Assembly: GCA_023052935.1 (NCBI GenBank)
Contig: CM041292.1
Coordinates: 145,948,439 to 146,012,438, forward strand
DNA length: 64,000 bases
Source of the DNA: Piezodorus guildinii
Lineage: Eukaryota; Arthropoda; Insecta; Hemiptera; Pentatomidae
Direction of reading: 5' to 3'
The position numbers and the translations under genes were made by a program. Of the stretch, positions 1 to 11,852 are shown piece by piece. The notes beneath the pieces were generated by a model that had not been told where the DNA came from, ran no database searches, and worked only from the letters and a program-made list of their open reading frames with translations. Position 1 is the first letter of the stretch; each line of letters opens with the position of its first letter.

Positions 1-290
1 GGAGTTTGTCATGAAAGGATTGATACCTGGACCGGGCCATATCGTTAACATAGGGAATATTTAGGTCTTTATGGATGAGTAAGGAGCGTTGAGGGTTTTG
101 CGAAGGATTTTGGATTGTAAGGATTGGATGCAAGAAGAATTTGATGATTAAGTATAGCCCCCATAGCTCTACTCCGTAAGTCCAGATTAGCCTTATAATA
201 GTCATGTAGATAAGTCTTTTGTAGTTAAGAGGAAGGTTTGACCGTTTGTCAAGTGAGTGTTTAAATAGTATAAAACGGCAGGCGAATCAT
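1..290 (-). mobile_element. J1 Jockey-clade LINE, 3' coding fragment (cut by window edge)
   Basis: The minus strand encodes the part of a Jockey-type reverse transcriptase protein that lies downstream of the catalytic core. Its hallmark, TYGVELWGS followed by RIQSLQ and LRKIL, is read more cleanly in the sister copy at 6562..6858. The fragment has frameshifts and no intact frame. It enters at the window's left edge, so its 3' UTR and tail lie outside. Similarity to the other J1 copies fades near base 290. Confidence 0.85.
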
Positions 291-1439
291 ATTTGAATTA
301 ATAAAGTGATCTTCGCTACTGAGATAAAAAAACGGACGGTTGCTGCTACTGTTCTAAGATTTTGTTTTTTGATAGAAAAATTTATTTTTACTTATGTGTA
401 CAAAAAGTTATATAATGACCCATATCTAGAATCCTCTATCGTCCAAAAAAGCAATAAATATGAAGACTGGCGATTGGGCGTAAATCGGAAATGCCTAGTG
501 CGGAGATTAAAGTGGACCCGATCAAAACAACTTACAGGGGTATATAATGTCGACGTCCTTTTGGGAGTATCGAAGGGTTATGAACGGTTAATTCCAACTA
601 AATCAGAGTACCCATTTTATATCCAACAGCACAACCATAAATGATTACATGCTACGAACGTCTTACCCAAAGACTAAAAAATATAAATTGTATCTTTAAG
701 CAATTAGCTAATATTATGCGCATGAAAAGTCTCGTGAATAAACCAGCCAACGGTAGCACTCCTTTTTTTTCCCAAAATAAATTCAAAGACATATTTGTAT
801 TCGTATAATATAATAAAATATAATATGTTCTAAGAAATCAGCTAACTTTCATTCATGGTCTAGTGATGGATTTCAGAAAATAAAAGGGATTCCAGAGGTT
901 ATGTTAATTTTATATATAAACTGAAGAATCCAATTTTTGCAGAAAATATATTTATAATGAAATAAGAGAAGAAAGAATTTAGGTTTTGGATGTTGTTTGA
1001 GGAAGAGAGAGACGTGCAGTTTGATGAAGGATGGTTCGCGGAACAGGGCCACTACAATGAGCCAGGGGATTGCCATTGTCCTCATAGTATAGCCTCCGGC
1101 AATGCGCGTGCTTAGCTCCTACACAACTATTTTATCTACCTCTGTTAGATACCTCTCCTCAAGTCCTACAACACAATGGCATACAGGAGATATAATGAGT
1201 TCATCAGGCGTGAGCCAAGTGTTTAGGAATAGCATTAGTTCAGAGAGTATGTTCGATGCGATCTATCTAGTGTTCACTAGCATCACAACAAAACTCCTCC
1301 TACATTTTAGTTTTTAGTGTCATCGATGTCATACGATACTTTTTCTTTTCTTACATTTATTTTATATTATACTATTGTAATATTATAGACTACTTATATG
1401 TCAAACGGGCGTTCAAGAAGGTGATTAGTACGAGATCTC
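291..1439. other. AT-rich stretch without a recognisable gene
   Basis: A 112-codon open frame at 306..644 (+) and short frames at 873..1085 (-) and 1102..1317 (+) show no domain, signal peptide or splice context that I recognise. The first abuts the J1 fragment. I see no repeat from the families listed elsewhere. Confidence 0.5.
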
Positions 1440-1612
1440 GCTCTGCTGCCAGGTTTTTCCTACAATTTTTGGGTGCCTGTTACTAATGGGTAGACTAACT
1501 CCTCCCTATCTCAAAATCTCTCCATGACTGAAGAAAAAGGAATATAAAATTATTCTACCATATCTGGGTTCGAACCCGGTAACGGGATAACACTAGTCCA
1601 AGTTATAGTATG
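1440..1612 (-). mobile_element. SINE-B (tRNA-derived) partial copy
   Basis: On the minus strand a B-box-like GGTTCGAACCC is followed by a body that aligns with the copies at 23808 and 51189: GGTAGAATAA, then TTCAGTC, then a GGGAG/AGTCTACCC segment. The tRNA-like head is largely lost and the 3' half present in the full copy is missing. It is a diverged, truncated member. Confidence 0.6.
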
Positions 1613-4600
1613 TTCATAACATCGTGTAGAGGCAGCTTAACATAATCTACTTATCATCTTGCGTTATTATATCACAGTCTATTAGGAAGAATCTTCTAGC
1701 CCGTGAAATGAAGATCTTCATAACGTAACATAGCGGAACCATCAAGGATGTGGATTAAATATTTTTCCATTGAGTACAGCCATCATACTCTCGGAATAAG
1801 AAGTGGTGGATCGGCAAAGATCGAGGGACTTTCTGAAAAAGGAATTTGAAGGAGGAAACTTCAAATAGAAGAATATCCTAAATAAAATAAAACAGAATAA
1901 TACTAATAATATCCAAATAGTCATAATCCAAATAATCTTATTATGATTAATATAAACTTTGACCTCTAAGTGTTATCAGATTTTTGTTTCACCTCTTGCT
2001 TTGAGATGGTTCAAATGATCCGTTCCAAACCAAAAATCCCGCCAGATAATTTTCTGAAGCGCAGTTTACGCTTTGAGATCTCGTCTCTATCCAACCATTT
2101 GACATGACCTTTCCTCATTGTCATGGAGGACCAAATTTTCTTCACAGAAGAGTACCCTTCCACAAAAAATAAAAGGTTCATTGTGTTTTAGGAACAAATG
2201 AGGACAGATTTCGTAACGCCTGCGCCTTTGTGATTCCAACAGTTCTTGAAACAGCTATTTATCGCGTGTGTTTCGCAGATTCCCTTTAAATGTTTCCGGG
2301 TTCTTTGGCATTATTTATTTGCTGTGATGTAGACAACGATGTAATATGTTACTCAGTAGATCATTTTCAGTTTAGAAGCAGATATCTTCGCATTTGGTTT
2401 TAGTATTTTTGGAAACACCTCTAAATATGTCTTAAAGAACTGATTTTCTATGTGGGATAATGGATTTACCGTTCTTGTCAGAATAATGGCAAAGAACAAG
2501 CTAATATTGAATACCAAGTATAAATGATATACCATCCTAGACGTCTTCTTATCGCCAGAATCAGGATAAAGGCAAATAAAAAATAAACTCTTGCTATAAT
2601 TTTATTCATACCATTGGAAGTATGATCAATCTGGTTATTTTCAATCTTTACTCCATTCAAACTCACTACCATAACTTTTGATTAAATCTTTAACTGAAAC
2701 CTAATGTGTCAAAATTTAAAATTTGGCAAAATTAACAAATAATAGCGACATTGTATAAGTAAGAAGCTTGCGTTGGTATGAAAACCCTGTGGTTATGGAA
2801 AACTGTGATTGTATATTATGTTTGCTACTATGTTCATTGCGACATTCGTGTCAAATATAAGTCATCAAGGATCTGTTTCAACCAATTTTTACATCGCATT
2901 CTAGCAAAATACTTGAGGTTTTTTCAGTTACACTCAATTCGACAGGTATTTCTGTCCTCCAAAAACATGCCTTAGGATATGAGGTTTCTGAGTTTGGGAT
3001 AGTAGTTAATTTGTGAATTAATGCAACTTAAGAATGCAAACTTAAGTCTATTATTTTTAGTCCTTTATATTTTATTTTATTTGGAATTTCATGGAGTTTA
3101 TCCTTGCAGACTTGATAGTTGATTGAACTGCACCATGCTTTTCTGTCAAGTTAATGCAAGCTATAAATGCAAGTTATTTAAATTGTAATGCGGACTTTGA
3201 ACCATTTGTATTTTACAATTTGTAAAACAACGATGATTCTTCTTTTATCTACTCCACTATTTTCACTGATAACAAAGGTATGTAATAAAAGTAAATACTA
3301 TAATAGCTTTTCCTACACTAGCTTTACTATAAGTTCATGTGTGCTTATGATGTTAACTTTGCATTTATATATTATTTTTTCATTTTATTTGAATTAACTT
3401 TACGACTGTTGTTCTGTATATATTATATCGGTATGGCCGGTATTATTGTTATTAATATTGTAAAAAAACAAGATAGTGCATCCAATGAGTAGTTTTTTTT
3501 TTTTTAAACAAATTATTCTTTCTAATCATTTTACTTCAAATTTAATTATTATTACTATCCATTTCCATTTTATATCTATATATTTTAATATCAATACGAA
3601 ACATTACTTTAGTGTGTTTTATTAGACTTTTATCCTTGGCCAGATATATCTCTTACGTACTTTTTAAATATGATATTATTCTAAAGGACTTATTATTATA
3701 AGTTCCAGAATAAAATATTTTACACTTCTGCTGGTCAAGGCCATCAAAATCTATTTAATTTCAACCAGGAATCTAGCACATTTTTTTATATAACAGTATC
3801 TATGCTATAGGATCATTATCAAGGAGAAAATGTTTATATACAGTACAGAAAATTTTATAAGGTTCATCTCGTTTTCATCATCCCAAGTATTTGCTCTTTT
3901 CGTGCTGTTTATTTATTAAATTAAAAAAGAAAAAAAAATCATTATTTCTTAGACATCGCAATTTATTTCACAGTGGCGTTCCTACAATACTATGTTATTA
4001 TAGTTAATCTTTACGGATGTTAATTTCTATGAAGAATAGTTTAGCCCTTCACAAGAAAAAAAAGAGAGGTACCCGTTGCATAATATTGGCAATCCTGAGA
4101 CGCTAACAATAAAATAATGACAAAACTATTACGCTTTTTATGGTCATTACAGAGCGTCTGACGGTTTTTTGCGGCAGATCGTTAAAATTCTTCGCCATTT
4201 GCAGGTAGGTACATCCTCTTGCTGCAGAACATCACTGCAATCTCTTTCCTCTGTCATTTTCTCAAGGTATATTCTGGGCTGCATTTCATTGCACTTCATC
4301 TAAGATGCATTGGTAAAAAAAAAAAAAGCGAAAAAAAATAATTTCTGCCACAAATGGGATTTTTTTTTTAAACTAGAAAATTCTCATTTTCTCATCGTTG
4401 GAATACGATTTAAAGTTCATTTTACTGAGGTTTCGAAAACGATTATTCTAATATTCGTATTATATTTTTTGTTACTTAAAAATTCCGTGTTATTTTGACA
4501 AAAATAATATATCTTATTTTATAATTACTTATAGTTGTGCTCTTGAAAAAAAAATTTTAAAAGAAGTAGCAGAGATACCATCTTTGTTTTATGCCATTTT

Positions 4601-5457
4601 ATTTTAATTTATATTTATTTATTGTACTTATAATATTTGTTTACATTTAAGCATTGCTTTATCATCTTTAAATCAAACATATGAGACATAAACTCACTAG
4701 GATCCTTATACGTAACTGTTCAGATAAGATAGACCGGTAATAAAATAATGTACATTGTTTCATAAAATAAAACATATTTTTAGTATATATTGTTTCTGAT
4801 GCCTCTAAACGTTTAGGCCTGTGGGGCGTCTAATGCATAGACCTAAATTCGTCCCTGGGTCTAGTGATAGCAAACTTCACCAAAAATGTTATTTTTTTTT
4901 AATCTATATTATATTACTTAATATAACAATAGAGCCTTTTTGTTATTTTATATAGTTTCATAAACCTTACTTCAAATTGTCACAAAACGAATAGAAACAA
5001 TTTATAAACCATATTAACGTTAAACAGTTTGTGAAACGCTAATTATAAATAACAATTTTTAAATACTTTAGTTTAAATTACTAAACTTACCAGCACTTGG
5101 TATTTATCTTCAGCTCTCTTTGCAATATTCTGGTTGGTGAACAGCAATGGTTCCTCTGTTCACTGGAGATCTGAAACAAAAAGTGAAATTGTAAACATTT
5201 TAATAGTAGAAGGATTTTATTTTATTTTTTAAAGCATTATCACAAATTAATGGAACGCTCAAAATTGTTTTTATTTCAGGTATTTAAATTTAATATATAC
5301 TACCACAATATAATGCGACTACAGCAATTATCATAAGTATAATCCTGAGGTGCAATGGGCACGCAGAACTTGCCAAAAGTGTTCGTTCGTGTTTGAAATT
5401 ATCCAGCAAGCGACCATTACACCTTGCTTTAAAAATCCTGACTTTATTTTATTTAAG

Positions 5458-5463
<6 letters not shown>
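1613..5463. other. Long AT-rich stretch, no gene or named repeat seen
   Basis: Only scattered frames under 70 codons occur here, such as 2778..2975 and 3188..3397, rich in F, I, L and Y as expected from AT-rich noise. Several homopolymer runs are present, for example A-rich at 4315..4340. A more balanced patch at 2000..2330 gives no recognisable product. Confidence 0.5.
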
Positions 5464-5510
<47 letters not shown>

Positions 5511-5512
5511 AT
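5464..5512. repeat. (TA)n microsatellite
   Basis: About 49 bp of nearly uninterrupted TA dinucleotides with one TT interruption. Confidence 0.95.
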
Positions 5513-5629
5513 GGACAAGTTTATCGCGTGAAACACTCTCATCGAGATTATTTACTGCAATAGATAATTTGAAATAAAAACTCAAAAAAATTTTATACTA
5601 AAAAAAGAATTCCTACTATAATTCACAAG

Positions 5630-6096
5630 CATTCAATTAATTGAGATTTACAACCGTATAAAAATAAATACATCAAGTAAATGGGGTACATTCTATAGAA
5701 CAGAATGTAATGATACACGTGTAAAGAAACTACAACCCATGAGCAGTGGGGTTATCTGTAGCATGGTGGTTAGCATTACAGCCTCCTATGCCCAAGATCC
5801 CGGGTTTAAACGCGCAGGTGGCCCTAGGATTTTTTAATGAGAATAAAAAATCCTTAGTTATGCCGTCCTTCGGAGGGGAAGTTAAAAGGTGGTCCCGAGC
5901 CTCTGCGATGTCAGGTACTCGTTAAAGATTCCTATCCTAATTAAACCTGGATAGGCAAAATTTAGGACTTTTTGCCATAGGACATCGTCCGGTTAGCCAC
6001 AGCAGCATAAAAGTGACGATAAAGAAATAAACAACCCATTGGCAGCACTCCAATAAATCAGAAGGTCTCGAGGCCATCTTCTTTTGAGATGTCGCT
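5630..6096 (-). mobile_element. J1 LINE 3' UTR, split by a SINE
   Basis: The minus strand carries the J1 3' UTR in two blocks, 5630..5746 and 6031..6096. Shared landmarks are GATTTACAAC near the tail end, the GGCAGCACTC segment, and GGTCTCGAGGCCATCTTC at the edge of the coding region. The blocks are contiguous in other J1 copies but are separated here by SINE-A. No coding sequence remains. Confidence 0.8.
5747..6030 (+). mobile_element. SINE-A, near full length, nested in J1
   Basis: A tRNA-derived SINE with an A-box-like TAGCATGGTGG followed by a B-box-like GGTTTAAACGC. The body contains CTAGGATTTTT, TCCTTAGTTATGCCGTCC, GATGTCAGGTACTCG, CCTGGATAGGCAAAA and a TTAGCCACAGCAGCATAAAAG tail ending in AAATAAAC. 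It is flanked by ACAACCCATGAGCAG (5732..5746) and ACAACCCATTGGCAG (6031..6045), a 15-bp target-site duplication with two mismatches lying inside the J1 3' UTR. This is the best reference copy of the family in the window. Confidence 0.85.
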
Positions 6097-6397
6097 TTTT
6101 TATGATATACGTTATGAAATAAAAACGTATAGTCGTAGATTTATGTAAAACTACTGTCGACAATTTGCTACTACCAATGTTCGAATTACAAAAAGTTTTA
6201 TTTATTTTTTTCCAACGAGATAATATTCTTTGATATAGACCAATAGTTCCTAATTCCTTTAATTCGATAAAGTAAAACAGAAACCTATATTAAAATTTTG
6301 GCATTTTCTCAATTTCAAGACTTTGGAGTCCTCAATCAGTCTTATCATACCGTTTTTACCATATTTTTTTCTTTTCTACTTTGTACTTTCCTACAAT

Positions 6398-7009
6398 TTT
6401 TTTTTTTTTTTTTTTTATTATATTTTATTGAAATTTACAACTGTATAGGAATACATCATGTAAATATGACGATTAAAGATAGTGTACATGAAAAACCTGA
6501 AGAGAAACTGCCCATTGGCAGCACTCTAGTAATCAATCTAAACAAGAAGGTCTCGAGGCCATCATTTTAGACGCCTCGGAGGATTGTCGAGAATTGAAGA
6601 GGAAGCAAGGATTGAAACTAGTGGGTTAGAGTGGGATTGGAGTTTGTCATGGAAGGATTGATACCTGGTTCGGGCCAAATCAGCTACAAAGTGAATATTA
6701 AGGTCTTTATGGATAAGCTTATTCGTAACAAAATAAGGAGCGTTTAGGATTTTTCGAAGGATTTTGTATTGTAAGGATTGGATACGGGAAGAATTTGATG
6801 GTTTAGTGGAGCCCCATAGCTCAACTCCGTAAGTCCAGATAGGTCTTATGATGGTCATGTAGATGAGTCTTTTGTTGATAAGTGAAAGTTTAGAGCGTAG
6901 TGTCCAGTAAGTGTTGAATTAACCGAAAGCGGCGAGCAGTTTCTTGTCGTTTTAGTCTAGTGTGCGGATTCCATGTTAAACGTTTGTCAAGTAGAAGCCC
7001 TAGGTAGCG
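6398..7009 (-). mobile_element. J1 LINE, truncated copy with target-site duplication
   Basis: A poly(T) run at 6398..6416 marks the A-tail on the minus strand. The 3' UTR is followed by a 98-codon frame (6562..6858) with the Jockey post-RT region: IIRPIWTYGVELWGST, RIQSLQYKILRKILNAPYF and a terminal PPRRLK motif. The copy is flanked by a perfect 9-bp duplication, TCCTACAAT, at 6389..6397 and 7010..7018. It is 5'-truncated, lacks the catalytic domain and cannot be autonomous. Confidence 0.9.
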
Positions 7010-7594
7010 TCCTACAATCTAATCTTTAATTATTGCCCTAAATATTTTGATGATTCTAAATATTGATATTTCATATGTTTCTTTACTTATATCAGAAGAA
7101 GTAACAAAATCCTTCATATTTTACTTAAACAACAAAACAAAAATCTGATATAAATTACCAAAATTGTATAATCTCACAATCAAATCGCATAATATTATAA
7201 ACTCGATTTAGACTTGTTTTAAGTCGATTCGTATTGAAATCGTCCCACCAAAGGCCATCTTCGTGTGTGGACTGCCAGCCTCAACGTGGTTTCGCTGGAC
7301 GTTTGCTTTTCATGCGGTCATTTGAAACATTGAACATTATTTAAAATAAAAAATAATCGTATGTTCGTTGGGTCAGAAAATCAGATTTAATTGAGCACTT
7401 CATCGAATGAATTAGCAGCTTGGTAAGAGTTTGAGAACCGCAATGAATGCATTTTCATAACAAGTATAGTACAAAAAAATTTAAAAAAATATTTCTGGGT
7501 TTATGTTCTATTAGTTAGTCAACTATGCATCTAATGATCTAATGACCATGCATGTAAGTGAATCTTTTTTTGTGAATCAGTTATGTCTGTCCTG

Positions 7595-7716
7595 TATGTA
7601 ACCGAAAACTACGAGCAGTTTCTTGTCTATTCAGTCTTGTATGATAATTCTATTCTTAGATGTTAGTAAAGATGAAGCCCGATATATCGGGTCTGTTCAA
7701 CAGGGACAAACTGGAT
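7595..7716 (-). mobile_element. J1 LINE internal fragment
   Basis: This stretch aligns with 6945..7009 and 10490..10590 of other J1 copies: CGAGCAGTTTCTTGTC, then TTGTATGA, then TCTGTTCAACAGGGAC. It is an isolated internal piece of coding sequence with no 3' UTR. Confidence 0.65.
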
Positions 7717-8499
7717 ATTATTACCGACAGGACTTGAATTCAATTACTGTAAGAACTTAAAACATTCAGGACAAAAAGTAACGGATGTGCAAGATTGACG
7801 AGAGGCCACCGCTAGGCCAGTCACGAGCCACTCGAATCACTCACTGGCGAGCGATCGTGACCCCTGAGTGTTAGTAGAGTCATCCATGTATTCATGCCCC
7901 TTCGATATCGGTGCACTAACTGTCACGAATACAGTTATCGGTAGAGTGTTATTACGGCTCACGTACAACTACAGTTTCCTTTCTTTCCGTCATCTAGCCT
8001 CATGTAATTCTGACTTACAAAGAAGGGATGATCGGGCATACATCACCGTCACGGAAGGATCGAGTGGGTTCGAAATCAAGGTGATCTCCGCCCACAATGA
8101 ATGCAATAATCCTTACAATCTCAACTCTTTTCAATGATCCTGCAATTTCTAACCAGATATCGCATCCATTGATACAAAATAAATATATTTTGCTAAATAT
8201 AAATTGTAAATATGTTTACAAAATAATTAAGTAAATTACTTTAATACTATTTGCGTAAAAATCACATACCCAGACCAAAATTACAATTATTTTTTCCCTC
8301 CTTCAAGATAAGTACATTTTTTGATAGTAGGGAATGAGAAATATGTATTTGAAGAAGTAGCAGAAACCGATATATAATGTATTCTTGGGCTGTAATATAA
8401 GTTCGTACCGTTTTTTAATGGTGATTTCAATAAAAACTTCAGATTCTTGTAAATATTTTTAATCATTTATACGATTTGGTTATTTAATTTAACTATAAT
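7717..8499. other. No gene recognised; one moderately GC-rich patch
   Basis: The patch 7790..8110 has more balanced composition and an 89-codon frame at 7868..8137 (+). I recognise no domain in it and no element family matches. The remainder is AT-rich. Confidence 0.4.
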
Positions 8500-8690
8500 T
8501 TAATTTGGTCATCAACAACAGTTAAAAGAACTCGGGTCTTCTTTTAACTGTTGATGATGACCCGAGCTCTTTGCGTCTTCCAAGTCAAAATTCATGTTTC
8601 ATCGCTATACACACTGCAGATGTTTAACCGTTTGTGCAGCGGATTCACATTTTCGAAAAATTAAAAAAATCATTAAATGACGGAAAGAAA
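8500..8690 (-). mobile_element. Mariner remnant, minus strand
   Basis: Read on the minus strand, CGAAAATGTGAATCCGCTGC, GAATTTTGACTTGGAAGACG and a CTCGGGTC segment align with the mariner transposase start at 52560..52740, covering the helix-turn-helix region and the DLEDAKRSG linker. The core of the helix-turn-helix is deleted, and the CTCGGGTC segment contains an inverted duplication described separately. No transposase could be made. Confidence 0.6.
8509..8569. repeat. Quasi-palindrome inside the mariner remnant
   Basis: Arms 8509..8530 and 8539..8560 are inverted copies (21 of 22 matching) around the 8-nt loop CTCGGGTC. A second, mutually exclusive pairing joins 8528..8538 to 8559..8569 (10 of 11). 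The sister mariner at 52690..52735 has this sequence once, in one orientation, so the palindrome is derived. Confidence 0.85.
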
Positions 8691-8699
8691 TGTATTTCT

Positions 8700-10011
8700 C
8701 TTCCATTTTGAGCAAGCAATACACCACTTAAAGATAAGGAATCTCGGTTGAAACATGCATAAAAGCACCTCGACTAATCCTTTTTCAGAATTTGTAAAAA
8801 TTATTGAACAAGTAAACATGTTCATAAACACAGAGAGGATTAAATCGATACATTGAAAAACGGTAGAAAGAAACTTTACAACCAAATAAATCTCAACAGC
8901 ATACCCATAATTGTATGACGTTTCGGAGCATAATTTCGTTATTTTATGTATGAATTGTATCATCTGATCTTTTTATATAATTTTTTTTAACAGAAGATAG
9001 CGTATTAAATCAGAAACTTTCATGCATTTATACGTATGTATATGTACATGAATGTGTGCATTCATTTATTTACTTTTACTAAAACTCTAGGTACGTTTTT
9101 GGGTAAGACTTAGGTTAGAAAAACATGAAATCACAAACAATTTTCTGATTATATAACTAATTAAGAGTAACCCTAAGAATTTTAAGACTACTTTGCGAAT
9201 ATCGACATAATATATACTTAATTTTTATTAATTTTATATTTAGTAAATACATGTGTAATATTTCTTCAATTACCGTTCCTATAATGTGATTATGACTTCG
9301 TTATAATACTGTCGCAGCATAATACAATAGAAGATATTTGTCTGAAGAATTTTGACGGCTACAGAAAGCTTGTGCTGACCTTCTATATTCTGTGAACGAT
9401 ATTATTATATGTGTTATTAGCATTGAGCATCGAGGCATTATTACCAAAATTATGACTATACTACTTATGATTAATATATGAAGAGTCTGTAGGAAGCAAT
9501 TCCAATAACTATTGTTGATTTCAATGTACCACTTATTGATGACAAACATAGGAATAAAAATTATCATTGTAAATACCACTATAAATATTTAGACATACTT
9601 TTTTCTTTTATCTGCCTTCCTTACATGTCGGCAACGCCGGTTTTGCCTATACTGGCATATTACCTGGACTCTCTAAACATTTGTTTTCTACCCATCATGA
9701 TGTGATCAAGGTCAGTCCACCAACCTAGAATTCTAATTTAGATATATTGTTTTATAAAGTTTGAGGGTGATGAAATTATGAGCAAAATTATTAAATAAAT
9801 AAAATGCACGATAGCTTTATCTAATAGCAAGGGTTTATTTATCTGTCACCTATCTGGACCAAGTTTATTTTATAACTGTAAACAATAATATTTAAAAGAT
9901 GTGCATATTGAATAATCCGGTAATGCATTTAAAATTGTTAGTTCCGGATTCAACCAGTTTTAATCTCGTCAACTGCATAACATAATTTCTAACGTAATTT
10001 CAGCTTCTTGA
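8700..10011. other. AT-rich stretch without supported gene
   Basis: Frames at 8673..8963 (-) and 9301..9579 (-) are rich in hydrophobic residues but match no family I know. A single GAAACGTC box occurs on the minus strand near 8917..8936, without the paired stem seen elsewhere. Confidence 0.4.
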
Positions 10012-10590
10012 ATTTTTTTTTTAAATTATTTATTTATATTTACAACTGTATTGTACAATACAACTAGTAAATAGACTAAAAGAAAATAGACATGAACAAG
10101 ACATGTAGAGAAGCTACCCATCGGCAGCACGCTAAAAATATTCTAAACTAGAAGGTCTCGAGGCCATCTTCTTTTCAGACGCCTCACAGGATTATCAGAT
10201 ATTGTAGAGGAAGAAAGGATTGAAACTAATGGGTTAAAGTAGGAATGGAGTTTGTCATTAAGATTAAGAGGAACATTAAGATCATTATGGATGTTCGTAA
10301 CAAAATGGGAGCGTTGATTATTTTATGAAGGGTTTTGGATTAGATTCGATAGGGATTCGATGGTTTAGTTGAGCCCCAAAACTCAACCTCATACGTTCAG
10401 ATCGGCCTTATAATATTTGTGTAAATGAACCCTTTGTAGTTTAGTGGGAGATTAAAACGTTTCTCTAGTAAGTGTTGAAGTAGCCCAAAACGTCGAGCAG
10501 CTTCTTGTCGTTTCAATCTTGTATGAGAATTCCAATTAATTCGTTTCTCATGATGGAGTCCTATTAGATCTGTTCAACAGGGACTAGAGG
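10012..10590 (-). mobile_element. J1 LINE, truncated copy
   Basis: A T-rich run at 10013..10022 is followed on the minus strand by the J1 3' UTR (CATCGGCAGCAC, AGGTCTCGAGGCCATCTTC) and by degraded coding sequence up to the CTGTTGAACAG segment, which encodes the region just before RYLGLHLDKRLTWN in better copies. Indels and stops interrupt all frames. No clear target-site duplication was found. Confidence 0.85.
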
Positions 10591-11632
10591 AGAGTAATTA
10601 AAGGAGACTGGAGGGGAGGAAGTCATAGGTTTAGGGAGAAGGGTAAAGGTAATTATTTTAAGGGTAAGGGTAAATATTTTAACCTTCTTGAAATTAGATC
10701 CCTGGTCGTCTAATTTACTAATAAGTATTACTATAATACTAACACATAATATAAATGATAATTACGACACATAAATCTATATGTTCTCCAGGAACATTAG
10801 TCAGTAACAGTTTCGGAAATGGTTACTCATTGGTAGACTTCAAAGGCATTTATGGACAGGCAAAGCTTTGTTTTCAGCCTTGAAAAGTCCCTGGTCGCCT
10901 TGAAAAGGTTTCAATTTATAGGTTCAGGAATCGTAAATCCCTCCAAGCCAAAGCCAATGGAGAACAAAGAATAATTTGAATTACATGACTGGTCCGGCAG
11001 TAAAATTTAGATTGGTTGAATTAAGTTGAGGTGCTAACATGAGTCCAATTTGGATGCATTACTAGTGCAAATCAACTACTTTATATTAGTTCTTGTTTTT
11101 TATTTAATTTATTATTACCGGCAGAGTGAATGATCCGGTCTATAGGAATTTTATTCAACACCTGGCAATGCTTCAAAGTAAAAAAAACAAACATTGGTTA
11201 TCGTTGCCGTAAACGTTTCGGGCACATGACCTCATAAGGCTCACTTATTTTTGCTATCGTAAAATACTGGATAGCTAACAATCATGACTAAAAAAATATA
11301 AATAAATAAGTGATATTTTTAAGGGTTTCACAACTCAACGATTCATTTTACACCTTGTCAGGTTAATTGTATATATCGTGATACTCCTTGGTGTGGACTA
11401 TTTAATGATTAATTTATATTTAAAACTTAAAGAATGAATTGATAGTTTTATTATCGGACATACCTCTGGGCGCCATTTTACGTCCAATGTTTGACTTCAC
11501 CAGCGATCGTCCTCACCACAAATAAATATATGATAAGTTTTCCCCATTCGATTTTGATAATAAACAGCTTCAAAAATGAAATTAGTCCTGAAAAAAAAGT
11601 GTGTTGAAGCTAATAATTATTAAACCTAAGAA
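10591..11632. other. No gene seen; one GAAACGTT hairpin
   Basis: Apart from the minus-strand motif at 11208..11245 nothing is recognised. The first 100 bases downstream of the J1 copy are purine-rich. Confidence 0.4.
11208..11245 (-). repeat. GAAACGTT-type motif, isolated
   Basis: On the minus strand GCCTTATGAGG is followed by TCATGTG and then CCCGAAACGTTTACGG. The order resembles the box-stem-GAAAC arrangement of the foldback elements, but the stem is weak and no element ends are visible. Confidence 0.35.
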
Positions 11633-11644
11633 AGTATTATCTGT

Positions 11645-11840
11645 ACCCCAAAGGTCGCGGATTAAATCCTGCAGGTGGCCCTAGTATTTTTTGATGGGAG
11701 TAAAAAATCCGTAGTTATGTCCCGAGCCTGTGGGATATCAGTTACTCGCTAAACCCTAATAAAACATGGATAGGAAAAACTTAGGACTCCCACTGCAGCA
11801 TCTTAGCCAATCAGCAAAAAGTGACGTTAAATGAATAAAC
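11645..11840 (+). mobile_element. SINE-A, 5'-truncated, with target-site duplication
   Basis: The copy begins just before the B-box-like region (GCGGATTAAATCC) and includes GCAGGTGGCCCTAG, the CCGAGCCTGTGGGATATCAG region and the AAAGTGACGTTAAATGAATAAAC end. It is flanked by AGTATTATCTGT (11633..11644) and AGTATCATCTGT (11841..11852), a 12-bp duplication with one mismatch. Confidence 0.85.
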
Positions 11841-11852
11841 AGTATCATCTGT

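Noticed and set aside
8673..8963. 96-codon minus-strand frame as extra mariner coding sequence
   Set aside because: It lies upstream of the mariner similarity and its hydrophobic translation matches no transposase region.
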